Assembly: GCA_021234155.1 (NCBI GenBank)
Contig: JAJEKV010000001.1
Span: 16,313,491-16,377,490 of the forward strand
Length of the DNA stretch: 64,000 bases
Origin: Isoetes taiwanensis
Lineage: Eukaryota > Streptophyta > Lycopodiopsida > Isoetales > Isoetaceae
Direction: 5' to 3'
A program made the position numbers and the translations under genes. Each line of letters starts with the position of its first letter. The stretch's first letter is position 1. Below the pieces are notes generated by a model. That model made no database searches. It saw nothing but the letters and a program-made list of their open reading frames with translations, and was not told where the DNA came from. Positions 44,621 to 56,794 of the stretch are shown here, piece after piece.

Positions 44621-45015
44621 TTTTTCCCCAATTCTTTTACCTGGCATGGATCTGTTGTTCCTCCCCTGAAAGTTCCGGCAAGGTTTGAAGATCTCGATCA
44701 GCGCCAAGAGTTACTGGAGGGTCTGAGCTTCATTATCGGGATACCAGCTTTGTTCAATTCGGGTCGATCTTGATCTTCAGCTATGACTTTTTATGCTTTT
44801 CTTATTATTTTTTTTGTTTTTCCTGTTTTTGCTGACAGATTAACTCTGCAGTCTCTGCAATCTTGGACCTCAGGATCAAGCTAGGAGTTCCCCGTGCTTG
44901 GCCAAGACTTTATTCACTGGAGTGTGGGGCTTTTACTACTGTGAAGATCTGCATCAAATAAGAGTTAAGCATCTTACTCACTTGCTATGCATGAGCCCCT
45001 TCTCACCCCTGTTGA

Positions 45016-45300
45016 TTAATGTTCTAGGATCCAGGTCGGGGGAGTCCAGTTCCATTTCGGTTCTGTCTCCCTCCTCGTAGCAAAGGTTGGGCACCATATA
45101 TCAATCCATTTGTTGGCCTTCTCTTCTTTTTTGTCATCATTGATTTTCTTCTCCAAGATCCAGGCATGCTGGGCTGCTATTGTTGCCACAATATTGGACC
45201 ACAGTTCTACCATTAGCAGGTTTATTGGGATCTCCCTTTGTTCGAACAACATAACAGTGTAGCATTTCCAGATGCACCATACTGTGTAAGCTCTTATCAC
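45016..45300 (-). pseudogene. LINE L ORF2 C-terminal tail
   Basis: Reads IRAYTVWCIWKCYTVMLFEQ, then AQHAWILEKK and ends after WNWTPP. W-CIWK followed by helical text is the usual ORF2 end after zf-RVT. Same frame as the upstream zf-RVT fragment but separated by a stop between 45337 and 45300. Confidence 0.65.
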
Positions 45301-45336
45301 TATCCAGATTTCTTGATCATTTCTAGTTCCATTGAT

Positions 45337-46467
45337 CTAGTATGGCCCAGCTGTCTCATTGAACAGGGGCATTGTGGTTCCTGCCCAGTGCCATGTGATT
45401 ACATTCTGGTCATAAGTCATTTCATCCTCTTTCATGCCCGTGAGGACCATGTGCCACGAGATGCTGCTGTACAAGTTTGTTATTGTGAGTTGCTGCCATA
45501 TTTTTATTGCTTTCTTCCATATGCTTTGTGCTTGTTGGCATAACCAGAAAACATGTTTTTGAGTTGCAGGTTCTCCACACCACTTGCATGCATAATATGT
45601 TGGGGGCTGACCCCTTGTATAAATTCTGGGGATTGCACTTTTGTTTGCCATCAGCCAAGTTAAGTATTTGACTTTTGCTTGGCAGACATTGGACCAGATA
45701 AGCTTTAGCAATCTTGCTCTTTTGATGTCTCGTTCTATTCCCATGGTTATAGCTTTCTGAAATAACTTTGATGTTTCATTTTTCTGTACAGCTTGCACGC
45801 CTATCTTGGGGGTGAAGGAGAAGAAATTGAACTGCCCTGTACTGCCATATTTCCAATACCACATTAGGGGGTCCCAGTCGAGCTCTTCAGCATTGCAATT
45901 TCTGAATATCATTAGATTGACAGGTTGGTCTTTTTCCACCTCTGGATCCAAGGTCATGTCTTTTCCTTTAAGGTCCACCACTCTTATCTCTTTGCATTGT
46001 ACTAGTTTTTTATCCTGAATGTCTGCTACAATTTTTTGCTGAATGTTTCCTCTTTCATTGGCAGTGAGTTTATATCCCCTATTCTCTATGGCTGAAGGTT
46101 TGAACCAGACCTCTCTTTCATTGTTGCTATTAGTTGCTGGGATCCAATGCCATTTCTCTTGTACAATCATATTCTGGTGAGTTAACCCTGCCCAACCATC
46201 TTTTATTGCCTGCAATAAAATTTCAACATCACTTACAATTCTTTTCCTTGTACATGGTCCTAAGACTTGCAGAATCTTTTGCAAAGTGGCTTCTCTTGTT
46301 GGCATGATGATCCTGTCAAGATCCTCCACCACCCTGATACCCCTTTCATGTAGCCATCTCCAGCCTAGCTTGTATCTGTCTTCCCCTAGTTGCTGGTCCC
46401 TAAACTGGATTCTGGAGTTATGGTAGAGGAGCTGTTTCTTGAATTGATCAGGTGTAATCTGCTCCAA
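45337..46467 (-). pseudogene. LINE L ORF2 connection and zinc-finger region
   Basis: A 376-codon minus-strand frame. Residues 1-110 (LGWRWLHERGIRVVEDL, AIKDGW) form the RT-to-finger connection. Near residues 265-315 it reads LIWSNVCQAKVKYLTWLMAN, then CKWCGEPATQKHVFWLC, which supplies the C-x2-C and H-x4-C ligands of zf-RVT, preceded by the usual W-x-x-x-x-x-x-KV. This region probably assists RNA binding in LINE ORF2 proteins. It is long for a decayed copy, suggesting fairly recent loss of activity. Confidence 0.8.
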
Positions 46468-46483
46468 CTATACCAGCATTGGT

Positions 46484-46768
46484 TTAAATTGTTCCCAAAG
46501 ATTGAATAGGCCAGCCGAGAATCCCTGGAGACCTTTGGCTTTGAGGGGACAATTTGCAAAGATCCATTCCCTTTTTTCTGTCAGGGGTAGCTTTTAGCAG
46601 TATGTGTCTAAAGAGGAGCTTCCAAGGTTGCTGCCCTGGCGAAAAAGCTCTCACAAATATCTTAAATAATAGGGCTTTTGCCTGTTTGACTGGGTCTATC
46701 AGGCCCAAGCCACCGAAGTCCTTTGGCAAAATGACATTTCTCCAGCCCACTTTGGAGGCTGGGTTCAT
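46484..46768 (-). pseudogene. LINE L ORF2 thumb-connection fragment
   Basis: Reads KVGWRNVILPKDFGGLGLID, then PVKQAKALLFK. The GG(L/M)G(L/I) with downstream N-x-ALL-x-K is a hallmark of plant L1 ORF2 after the RT domain. Out of frame with both neighbours. Confidence 0.8.
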
Positions 46769-46925
46769 TGGCCCTGCTTTGCCCCTCTATAGATAAATTC
46801 TGATATGTTTGATTATCTCATCCAGATATTTCCTTTTTACTACCCATCCACTTGTGAGATACCACAATGCTCCCAATATTATGATGTTTATAACTGTGGC
46901 TCTGGCAGGGAGTGAGAGACCTTTG

Positions 46926-47312
46926 TTAGCCCATTTTGCAAGGTGATTTTTTATCAGTGCCACCATATGCGTTTCCTGGTCTGAATTTGTTGATATCAGG
47001 TCCGACTTGAAACCCCAGATATCTCACTGTTTCATGTTGCTCCAGCCACTTAAATCCCCTGTCAATTCCCCAGTTGGTCCTTTGCTTGCTAGAGACCCAG
47101 ATGCCATTTAATTTCCCCCAGTTGATTGCTGCCCCTAATGCTAAACAAAAGGTGGAGAGACAGGTTTCCATTTTATCCAAGTTTTCCTGCGAGCCATTAA
47201 TGAACAATGTTGTGTCATCAACAAATTCACACTCCCTAAGATCCATGTCTTGCAAAGCCAGATCTCTGAGGTATTCATTGTGGTTGGAGGTCCAGGCCCT
47301 GGGGTCCATCAT
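46926..47312 (-). pseudogene. LINE L RT catalytic fragment with FVDD box
   Basis: Reads ECEFVDDTTLFINGS (the YADD-equivalent catalytic box, FVDD here), then LGAAINWGKLNGIWV and VRYLGFQVG, the RT thumb motifs. It starts at a frameshift from the preceding frame, overlapping it by 38 bp. The double Asp is retained. Confidence 0.85.
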
Positions 47313-48528
47313 TGCTGGCTAAATAATATCCTAAGGCTTCTGCCATAAGGATAAATAGGGCTGGAGCTAGGGGGTGGCCTTGTCGTACAGATCTATGTAA
47401 TTGAATTTGTCTGCCCAAGCACCCATTGATACAAGTTCTGCTAGTAGTGCCCCTATATAACATGGAAGCCATTGAAATAAAATGGTCTGAGATGCCCAGT
47501 TTAGACATAACTTTCTCCATGAAAAACCAGTCAGTTCTATCATATGCTTTCTCGAAATCTAGTAGAATGATTGCCAAGTCTTTATTAGATTCCATGGCCC
47601 ACTCTTGAGCAAGCTTTAGGGTAGCAATATTCTCAAAGATAAGTCTGCCCTTCACAAATCTAGTTTGAGGGCTTCTTATGATGGTGGGGAGAATGTCCCT
47701 TAGTCTCATAGAGAGGGTTTTTGCAATGATCTTGTATAAGGTGCACATCATAGAGATGGGGCGCCAGTTTTTCAGATGTGTTAGGTCCCCCTTCTTTGGC
47801 ACTAGGGAAATACACCCCTCAAGGAAGTCTTGCTCCCATCTGCCTTGTTCAATTGCATTGTTCCAAGACTGAAGAATGATCCGGCCTATCCAATCCCAAC
47901 TTTTCAGAAAAAAAGAGGGGGGGGGGGGAATGCCATCCAATCCTGGGCTTTTCTCCTCATTTAATTCTTTCAATGCTTTCTTGAGCTCCTCTGTTGTAAA
48001 GGGCTTGTTCAGAGCTGTATTCATGTCATCACTTAACAATTTGGGGACCTCATCCAATACTTTTTTTATTGCTCCCAGTCTGTTTGAATCAATAGGAATA
48101 GCCTGAAAGACTTTTGAGAAGTAATTATCAACCAAGTCTTGCATTTCATTCTGTTGTGTGACCACTTGCATGTTTAAGTTTTTAAGCCCCAAAATAGGGG
48201 GAGTTGCTGATTTTCCTTTCAGAGCCAAATAGTGGGCATGGGATAATTTCCTCTCATTTAGGAGCCATGAGACATTGCTTTTTTTGAAGTAGTTGAGGAT
48301 TTTCTCTTGCTCCACCTTTGAGATTTCATCTTTAATCCTTTCCATTTGTCCTCTTGCCCATTCATTACTCCTGTCCCTTTCAACGATCATTTTTGCAGCT
48401 GCAAGGTTATTACTTAATGCAATTTCTTTTCCAAACAGCTTTTTTTTACAATTGCTTGCATTTGCCTGGCCTTTTGGGAGATCCATTTCATCAATCCTGC
48501 TAATCCCTGCTCCTGGTTTTGTTCCCAA
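47275..48528 (-). pseudogene. LINE L reverse transcriptase, finger and palm
   Basis: A 417-codon minus-strand frame. Residues 80-100 KKSNVSWLLNERKLSHAHY, 175-205 FTTEELKKALKELNEEKSPG followed by LDGIP, 238-275 CISLVPKKGDLTHLKNWRPI then SMMCTLYKIIAK, 286-296 SPQTRFVKGR, 318-331 ILLDFEKAYDR (first catalytic Asp) and 379-395 SVRQGHPLAPALF. Canonical plant L1 has RQGCPLSP; Cys to His and Ser to Ala are changes here. A proline run after LDGI coincides with a C/G homopolymer (about 47926), suggesting slippage. The frame ends before the catalytic FVDD, which is in the next frame. Confidence 0.9.
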
Positions 48529-48565
48529 TATTCAATGGCTGTTCTCTGCAACTCTGCATCCTCTG

Positions 48566-49223
48566 CTATTGATTTTCTAATGCTGACTTTTCTTTTTTCC
48601 CATTTCTATTGTCCATTCTGTTGAGGTACATGAGCGGTCTGTGGTCAGAGAAGTCTGAAAAATCCGTATTGATTTGCATGCCCCCTCCCCTTCTACAAAA
48701 CCATTCTGTTGCATAAATTCTATCCAGCCTTTCTTGTACCAGTCTGGCATTGGACACCCAAGTGAAGGAAACAATCTGAGAGGCCAAAGTCAAAACATAT
48801 TTCAAACCACATTATCTTTTCCCCCTCAGACATTTGGAGTTCATTATTGCCCCCCATTCTGTCTTGGATGTCCTCCAGAAGAAAGCCAATTTTATCATTG
48901 CCATACTTTATTACAATGAGCTGGACCTTGCCTGGGAACAAAATTTGGTGGCTTTCCACCAGAGGGATCCATTTCGGTCCCACCACCATGAGGGTGCCCC
49001 CTCCAGCTCTGGCCTCCATTATTGTGGCTGGATTCCAAAAATGTTGCCCTGCTGCTATTTTTCTTCTTTCATTACTGTCATCTATTTTTGTTTCCTGGAT
49101 TGCTATTATGTCAAATTTTCCTGTTTCAGCTTCCATTTCTTTAATGTGCAGTTTAAGTCTGTCCAATTTGGTGACTCTATTATCCTTCGAGCTTATTCCC
49201 TGCACATTCCCAAAGTTAGTCAT
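48566..49223 (-). pseudogene. LINE L endonuclease with internal deletion
   Basis: First frame (49223-48720): FDIIAIQETKIDD with the catalytic Glu motif QETK, FWNPATIMEARAGGGTLMVV and VQLIVIKYGNDKIGFLL, then EDIQDRMGGNNELQMSEGEK. Second frame (48805-48566): IVSFTWVSNARLVQERLDRI and DFSDHRPL, the terminal SDH motif. The NVYAP and GDFN motifs expected between IGFLL and DRMGG are absent, so a segment of perhaps 40-60 codons has been deleted. A frameshift near 48790 separates the halves. Not functional. Confidence 0.85.
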
Positions 49224-49241
49224 TCTGGTACATTTAGCCCC

Positions 49242-50839
49242 CTACTTCTGAGGGTTTGAGGTTTGAACCATAAGAATCCTGCTTTTGGGTCCCCCTCTGG
49301 GGTTTCTTTCAGCAATCAGTACCATGAAGTTAATGTTTTCTTCAATGCTTTCAATAGTTCTCAACTTAAATGAGACTCGAGGCCATCCAGTGAGACTTAA
49401 CATGTTAATGGCAATCTCTTCTCTTTCCTTGGTATCTTGTGGGAGCATAACTATGGGAAACTCACCTGAGTCTCTGTCAGCTAGCCAGTGCTTTTTCCCC
49501 TTGTAATACCATTCATGTGCAACTGCCAGAGTATATTGAGTCATACTCATCTGATTCACTTTGTTTGTTGCTAAATTTTGCAGGTTGAGCCCATCCTTAT
49601 CTGTTGGATTGATGTCAGCATTTGTGGCTCTGCAATTGGTTTGGGTAGTACTAGCTCCTTCTCTGTTTGTTTGCTGGTCAGGGGCATTAGTTGCAGCAAC
49701 TCCCATTATAACGTTGTTGAGATCCTGGACTTTAGGTGTGGCTCCTTCCTTCTGCACTTTATTGAATTCCATGATAAGGTCTGTTGCAGTGTTTTCCTTA
49801 GGGCCCATGTCTTTCACCTGCTGCTTCTCCTTTTGAACCCATTGTTTGATAATTCTGGGTTTTTTTTGCTCTTCTTTGAGAGGCTTCCAGAGAGGTTTCC
49901 CAACCATGTTGATTTTGTTCCTGGTGTTGTTCCTCCCTTGCCAAGTTCTTTGTTGCATATTCTCCATTACTTTGAACTCCCTTTTTGTTAGAATATTTCG
50001 TGGTATTCTGAGCTTTGTTGCTATCATTCCACATGCAGGAGTTGACTTAGTCTGTGATCCCAATTTGGCCTTAAGGTTTGGACAGTCCCTTTTCAAGTGT
50101 CCATCTTCTTTGCAGTAGTTGCATGATATGCCTAAATTCAGTACCTCAATATTCATGATTCTTCCAGCTACTGCAATTGCTTGAGGGATTTTACCTGGGT
50201 TATCAATTAGGATTGTGACTTTTGCTTTGCCTCTTATTCCTTGTTCCCCAATATTGTCTTCTCTAAAACTACTGATAGCCCTTGCCATTACACTTGGAAT
50301 TCTTAGTTCTCCCGGGATGTTGGACAATAAAATTTGAACCTCCTGTTCTCCTTTCAGCAGTTTTTCCCCCTTTTGAGGGTCAAAGTTTTCAATCCAAGGA
50401 AGGGTGGTGGCTCTGTTTCCTTTTGAATCTATAAGCCTTTTCTTGTCCAACACACTCCTGACTTCTTTGAAACAATTTCGAACCATGCTGAGCTTAAGGA
50501 GGCACACCTGATACCTGTAACTTTTGACATCTGTGCATCATCCATAGAGGTTATCTGTACTTCATTTACTTTGGCTTTTTTCTTTCTTTCAATGCTCCCT
50601 TTTCTCATAACATGTTCAATGTCCTGTTGTGGCAGGGGTGTCCAGCTTGGTTTTGTTCCATCCAATTTGATCACACTTGCTCTAGCTGAACAACTAGCAG
50701 GTTGATCTTTCTTTGGAGTATTTCGTTGGGCAGACCTCAAGTCTTGATTAATGTTGGCATCCACTTGTTGTGACATGGCAAAACTCTGCTTTAGTAGGAG
50801 TATTTTGGACCTGATATACATGGCTTGGTCCTGCTCCAT
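49242..50839 (-). pseudogene. LINE L ORF1, zinc-knuckle half
   Basis: Two overlapping minus-strand frames (50839-50429, then 50507-49242) give a gag-like protein. The second reads ILLSNIPGELRIPSVMARAI, AKVTILIDNPGKIPQAIAVA, then LGISCNYCKEDGHLKRDCPN, a C-x2-C-x4-H-x4-C zinc knuckle near residues 125-140, followed by a Gln/Asn/Lys-rich low-complexity tail. ORF1 proteins of plant L1 elements bind element RNA. A frameshift near 50480 splits it. Confidence 0.85.
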
Positions 50840-51540
50840 CAGTTGTTGCCCTGCTTACTTGTGCTTTGAAAGCTTCAGACTTAAAGCTTCCCTGCAATTC
50901 TACTCCTTTTAGTTCAGCATTCACTGCCACAACATTTACTTCCGGGAATAGCTGGAGGTGGGTTATCTCACACTTTGCTGCTTCAGGTATGCCCACTCCA
51001 CTGCTTTGGGCTACAGGAGTTGCAGCCATTACCCTAGTTATGCTTATCAGATCTGCAGGGGTTGCAGACATTACCCCAATACTCTGGACTGCAGGGGTTG
51101 CAGTCTTTACCCCAGTTTAGATATTTTGCTCCTTGTTTTGAGACTGTTTTCCATGGCTAGGACTTGCTTCATCTGTTGCTGCCCTATTTGCTTGTGCTTT
51201 GAAAGCTTCAGCCTTAGAGCTTCCCTGAAATTCTACTCCTTTTTTATAAGCATTGGCTGTCTCAAAATTCAGTTCCAGAAATAGCTGGAAGTGTGTTAAC
51301 TTACATGTTGAATCTTCAATGCTGTTTCCCTTTTTTATCCCCATCCCACTGCTTTGGGCTGCAGGAGTTGCAGCCATTACCCCAGTTACTAGTCAAGCCC
51401 GCAGGGGTTGCAGGCATTACGCCGAGACTTTGGACTGCAGGGGTTGCAGTCTTTACCCCAAATTTGTCCGTTTGATGCAAATTATGAGATTGTTTGCCAT
51501 GGCTAGGACCTGCTCCATCTGTTGCCCGATTATTTTCCTC
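50808..51540. repeat. Tandem ~340-bp repeat inside LINE L ORF1
   Basis: About two units. GTGCTTTGAAAGCTTCAG recurs at 50861 and 51194 (333 bp apart) and GGGGTTGCAGTCTTTACCCC at 51094 and 51440 (346 bp). The encoded minus-strand peptide repeats KTATPAVQS, VMAATP(A/V)AQSSG, (L/E)ITH-QLF and DGAGPSH(G/V). Confidence 0.9.
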
Positions 51541-51677
51541 CATAAGTTTGCAACATTTTGAGTGTGACATGGTGTCCATTGCCCTGTAAACTACAATCTC
51601 TTTTCTTTTTGTGTCATTTTCATCATCCTTTATGACAGAAGTTTGGGAATTACCCTCTCCTTTTACCGCTGCCGATT

Positions 51678-52229
51678 TTACCTCTTGGTATTCTTTGAAA
51701 GCCATTTGGAATCCCTTTGTTTGATCTTCATATCTTTTTCTGTTAAGACCTTGGGATCTTCTATTTCTTTTGACTTTGCCCTTTTTAATTTCTTCTGTTT
51801 TGTGCAGGGCTGCACCAGAGGCTGTTCGTCGCTGTCTTCCTTAGCTAGGGAATCTTCTGATTCATCTGCCGACGAGTCTACTAACAACAAAGGAGGGCAT
51901 TTCGTTCTTGCTATTTTCTTATTTTTCCTCTTGTCCTTTTGCATTGTGCCCCGAATTTGATCGATGTCGTTGCTGTCAGCCGGGCTTCCATTGATTTTTC
52001 TTTTCTTTCCCTTTACTGTTTTTGAGCTTGATGCTTCTGATTCTTTATTTTCCAGCTTATTTCTTGGAGAGGATCTTATGGCTATCGCCAGGTTGCCTAC
52101 GGGCCGATCCTCGTTTGGGTGCCCTTTATTTGTGCGAACAGCCGATTCTGATTTCGATTTTTCATGCTCCTTTGCATGTTTGCATTTCCCTCTATTCACG
52201 GCTATTAACTTCGCACTTGCACATGTCAT
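51678..52229 (-). pseudogene. LINE L N-terminal charged ORF1 region
   Basis: A 183-codon minus-strand frame rich in Lys, Glu and Ser, with KTVKGKKRKINGSPAD and LVDSSADESEDSLAKEDSDE. It resembles a nuclear-localising basic/acidic tail rather than a fold. It precedes the repeat region in the same orientation with a frame change, so I treat it as the start of ORF1; it could instead be host sequence next to a shorter element. Confidence 0.5.
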
Positions 52230-52239
52230 ACCACCCTGA

Positions 52240-52657
52240 ACTTAAGCAAAAACCGAATCAACAATGAGAATCGATCCACTTCACAAATTAAACCCGATTG
52301 CTGCCCAATCACTATTCAAACTAGCTTAGCCGAGCTCGTAAATCACTAGATTATCCCGATCTAACGAATCGCAGCGTTAGGCAACTTTCGGACTCTGTTA
52401 GACGAATCATGGGGCTTCCCCCAACTATGGGCAAATCTGTATTTGCTCGAAAGCTTACAATCTTAGCAGCACGATTCTGTGATCAAAACTTCCAGCGCTT
52501 TCGTCTACAACCCTGAAATTTTCCAGAAAGATCTCGCAAGAATTCGGTCCCGGCAGCTTGACGTTTACGATCAGAGTGGAGACGGGCTGTCAGGCATGGC
52601 CAGGATACGGAGTGCAGGGGCTGTTGGCCTAGGTGTCAAACTTTGGTTGGCCTTTGC
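52240..52657. other. No recognisable gene
   Basis: Unique-looking sequence between LINE L and the duplicated array; short frames only. Confidence 0.35.
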
Positions 52658-52845
52658 TGACCCCGTACCCCTTGACATGCGGGAGCAGGGAGGGGAACTT
52701 TAGGGGGGAAAAGTGGGTGGGGAAATGACGGGCGGGGGAGAAGGGCGATGAAGAAGGGGGGCAAGGGGGAGGCCCAATTGCGCAAGTGCCTAGCGCCTAG
52801 GAGGAGGGGGAGGGAAGGGGATTGGGAATTAGGGTTCAATTACAC

Positions 52846-53363
52846 TTAGGGTTCGATGTGGTAGGTGGAGTCATGTATGAACCCAAAACAACTAGCATGT
52901 GCCCCTGAGGTGGACGAAGACTATACATGAAGCAACCATAGAGCACACGCCAACTCCAAAACAAAAGGCCAGAAGAAGGCACCATCAAACGGACAAGGGA
53001 AGAACGTCAGACGCGGGAGCTAATCTACGCAACACACTCGACCTGGAGCACCCACAAACCAAAATGCAAACACAAGGACAGAGAAGAACATTAGACGCGA
53101 AACAAGCATCCACGCGACACACCAAGCGCAAGCACCAAACGGGGAGCGGGAGAGGGAACCCCGACTCTGAAACTTCGGGAGAGGGTTACAAGATGTAAGC
53201 ATAAAGCACGCACTCACCCCCCAATAAAACGGATCCATCACAACCTAAGAAATCTAGACCAAACTTGGACTCAAGACCAAACCAAAACCAAACCAGAACT
53301 GACTGCTCAGGATGCTAGATGGGCGTAAGTTGTAATCATTCTCGAAACCACATCGGATCCTAA
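52846..53363. repeat. Repeat Q3
   Basis: 518 bp, TTAGGGTTCGATGTGGT to ACCACATCGGATCCTAA (imperfect inverse, 2 mismatches in 17). Confidence 0.85.
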
Positions 53364-53853
53364 TGGTCCCAAAGAATCCCCCCGAGCCGGGAGGTCAAAG
53401 GAAGTGGGACCTTCTCCCTTTGAATGCCTATGACACTACACTAAAATCCTAAGGTAACGCCAATATACCCTTCCTCACAAGAAGAGAAAGGGCGAACATG
53501 TTAAGGGACATAGGAACATGTCGCCAAGCTAGACCCAAAGGAATGTCACTTTACCCCTCCTCCCTCGGGAGAAGGGGCTAACATGTGAAGGGACATAGGC
53601 TAGAACTACCCCCCCCCTTTTTTTTAACCCCCATAATCAAGGATGCCCTTGTCCCCGATTGTATGCATGCAAGGACACAAGACTCGGTGAGGCGGGTGCG
53701 GGGCTTCGTACCTCCAGCACCCCCGTATGCAACATGGGGCCCAAACATGGGCCAATAATGGGCTCTCGATCATAAAAAAATCACCTCATAAGAGGTGTCC
53801 ATGGGAGACACCCTTCCCCATGGGTGGCAAGAAAAAAGTACAAGTCCATAAGA

Positions 53854-55249
53854 TTTTTTTTTTTTTTTAATTCCACCCTGTCCCTTGGTGCCCACATCGG
53901 CTGTAAGGCACCTGCCACGTGCCCTTGGATACTTGCCACGTGTCCCAATCCCATAGAGTCAAGGTTTGACCTTATTCCCCCAAAAAAAAAAAAATGGTAG
54001 TGGTTGGGGGAGGTCCCATCACTCATGCCACCCTGCCATGTCAGGCCTGCCACCACTGCCATTTCAGCCTGCCACTGCTGCCATGTCAGCCACCTAATCA
54101 TGCCAAGTGTACTTTTCCAAGATTGCACCTAAATCGGCCTGGTTTTTCACTTTCCTTGATCAGAATTTCCAATTCCTTCAATTCACAGCTCAATACTCCA
54201 AATTGAGGTCTGAAAACTTGCTACATGGGTCGGCCCATGCTTCCGAATCCAACCATGTGAAAAACCCCTTCAGATCTGCTGTAATTTTAGATCCATTTTG
54301 AAAAAACTATTTCTGTGGGGAATAGAAGATCTTTGATTACTTCCCCAATTCTCAGAATTAGCTTTTTAAACTTCTACTATAATCAAACATGGCAAATCCG
54401 AGCATGGATTTGCAAAAACTCCCATCAAATTCCTCCTCTTTTGGGCCTAATTAGACATCTAAATCTGCTGTTCTTCCCCAAATCTGGGACAGTCATAAAG
54501 AAAGATGAACAATCCACAATAATCTAGCATTTTTGGTGATCTAAACCCGAAAATAGACCATCCTAGGACTTCAATAGCAAACTTATCTACTCCATACAAG
54601 AAAAATTGATCAAAGAATGCCAAACCAACCTGGATTTTCAGTCTTGAAATGCCCATTATCTGATTTTCTGATATAGGCAGCCCCTAGCCTGTTTTGCATT
54701 CGATTTTGGTGTTTTCTCCCTTGAATCCGAGTTGCTTCCTATCTTCAAATCCTTCCCATGGTTCCATTCTTGCCTCCCAACACATCTGCTACTCCCCAAT
54801 CCCTCAAAAGGATACAATATTATGGGGTAAAACCAACCTTTAAGAAGAGAGACTCTAGGATCGAATTTCAGCAAGAAAGGAGAGACAACTTGAAGCTATT
54901 CAACCACCCATACTTCAAGGATCTCCACACCTAAGATTGAAGCTTGGACCTCCTTCAAAACCGGCCTGTTTTCTTGTGATTTCAGCCCCACAAGACCATA
55001 AGCTCCCCAAGTATACTCAAATAAGCCAAATCCAGTCTCGTGTGTCCTCCTTCTTAGTGAATAGATGCCCCAAACTGCCCATTGCAGCCCCCTCTCCCCC
55101 CCCCCGGGAATGGCCAATGGGACTTACAAAAGCTCGTTTAATGACGAAGAATGGCAAATCCGACCCCTTCAGTGGCCCAATCCGAGCTCAAATGAGGGGA
55201 TAATCATCTTGGGCACCTCCTTAGAGCTCCATTCCCTATTTTCCATCAC
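53854..55249. repeat. P block, unit 1
   Basis: Begins with a T-tract (53854-53868), then a segment with paired GCCACGTG motifs, GTCAAGGTTTGACC and repeated TGCCA(C/T) words, and ends against Q4. The T-tract could be the poly(A) of a minus-strand retroposon. No protein family recognised. Confidence 0.7.
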
Positions 55250-55753
55250 TTAGGGTTCGATGTGGTGGGTGGAGTCATGCATGAACCCAAAACAACTAGC
55301 ATGTGCCCCTGAGGTAGACGAAGACTATCCATGAAGCAACCATAGAGCGCACACCACCTCCAAAACAAAAAACTAGAGGAAGGCACTACCAAACAGTCAA
55401 GGGAAGAACGTCAGACGCAGGAGCTAACCTACACAACACACTCGACCTGGAGCACCCACAAACCAAGAAATGCAAGCATAGGGACAGAGAAGAACATCAG
55501 ACGCCAGGCATCCACACGGCACACCAAATGCAAGCACCAAATGGGGAGGGAGAGGGAACCGACTCTCGGGAGAGGGTTATGGGATGAAAACATGAAGCAC
55601 GCACTCATCCCCCAAAAAAACGGATCCATCACACCCTAAGAAATCTAAACCAAACTCGGACTTACCCAAACTCAAGACCAAACCAGGACTGACTGCTCAG
55701 GATGCTAGATGGGCGTAAGTTGTAATCCTTCTCGATACCACATCGGATCCTAA
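55250..55753. repeat. Repeat Q4
   Basis: 504 bp; same termini as Q3, joined directly to the P block. Confidence 0.85.
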
Positions 55754-55831
55754 TGGTCCCAAAGATTCACCCCGAGCCGGGAGGTCAAAGGAAGTGGGAC
55801 CTTCTCCCTTTGATTGCCTAAGACACATCAC

Positions 55832-56337
55832 TTAGGGTTCGATGTGGTGGTTGGAGTCATACCAGAACCCAAAACAACTAGCATGTGCCCCTGAGGAAGA
55901 CGAATACTATACATGAAGCAACCATCAAGCGCACACCGACTCCGGAAACCAAAGGAAGGCACTACCAAACAGTCAAGGGAAGGACGTCAGACGCGGGAGC
56001 TAATCTACGCAACACACTCGACCTGGAGCACCCACATACCAAGAAATGCAAGCACAAGGACAGAGAAGAACGTCAGACGCCAGGCATCCACGCGACACAC
56101 CAAGTGCAAGCACCAAACGGGAAGTGGGAGAGGGAACCGACTCTCGGGAAATTCGGGAGAGGGTTACAAGATGTAAGCATAAAACACGCACTCACCCCCC
56201 AATAAGGATCCATCACACCCTAAGAAATCTAGACCAAACTCGGACTCAAGACCAAACCAAGACCAAACCAGGACTGACTGCTCAGGATGCTAGATGGGCG
56301 AAAGTTGTGATCATAGTCGAACCACATCGGATCCTAA
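55832..56337. repeat. Repeat Q5
   Basis: 506 bp, 78 bp after Q4; same termini. Followed by the Q-distal segment and then the 18S fragment. Confidence 0.85.
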
Positions 56338-56794
56338 TGGTCCCAAAGATTCCCCCCGAGCCGGGAGGTCAAAGGAAGTGGGACCTTCTCCCTTTGATTG
56401 CTAAGTCACCAAACTAAGGTCCAAAGGCGCCAATAAACCCTTCCTCTCAAAGAGAGGTAGAGCGAACATGTTAAGGGACATACATCACCAAGCTAGAACC
56501 TAAGGAACGTCACTTTACCCCTCCCCTGAGAGAAGGGCTAAACATGTTAAGGGACTTAAGCTAAAAACTACCCTTTTTCCCCCTTATACGATGCATGGAT
56601 GCCGTTGTCCCCGATTGTCATGCGAAAAACATGTACGAAAGATGCAAGGACACAAGGCACAATAAGGCGGGTGCGGGGCTTCGTACCTCCAGCACCCCCA
56701 TATATATCATGAGCCCCAAACATGGGCCAATAATGGGCTCTCAAATAAAGAATCACCTCACATGGGGTGTCCATGGGAGAGACCCTTCCCATGA

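Larger units (their letters stand above)
44800..52235 (-). mobile_element. Near-complete L1-like LINE (copy L), decayed
   Basis: Minus-strand element of about 7.4 kb in LINE order: charged N-terminal ORF1 part, internal repeats, zinc-knuckle ORF1 (to 49242), endonuclease (49223-48566), reverse transcriptase (48528-46926) and zf-RVT end (46467-45016). An A-rich, interrupted tract on the minus strand at 44800-44825 may be the tail. Coding frame changes at least eight times, so it is inactive. No target-site duplication identified; the 5' end is set by the last charged frame. Confidence 0.8.

Noticed and set aside
52826-52870. AATTAGGGTTCAATT near Q3 and ATTAGGGTTCGATT near Q6 resemble another 18S rRNA stretch
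   Set aside because: The match is about 14 bp and does not continue; chance or convergence is likelier than a second rRNA piece.
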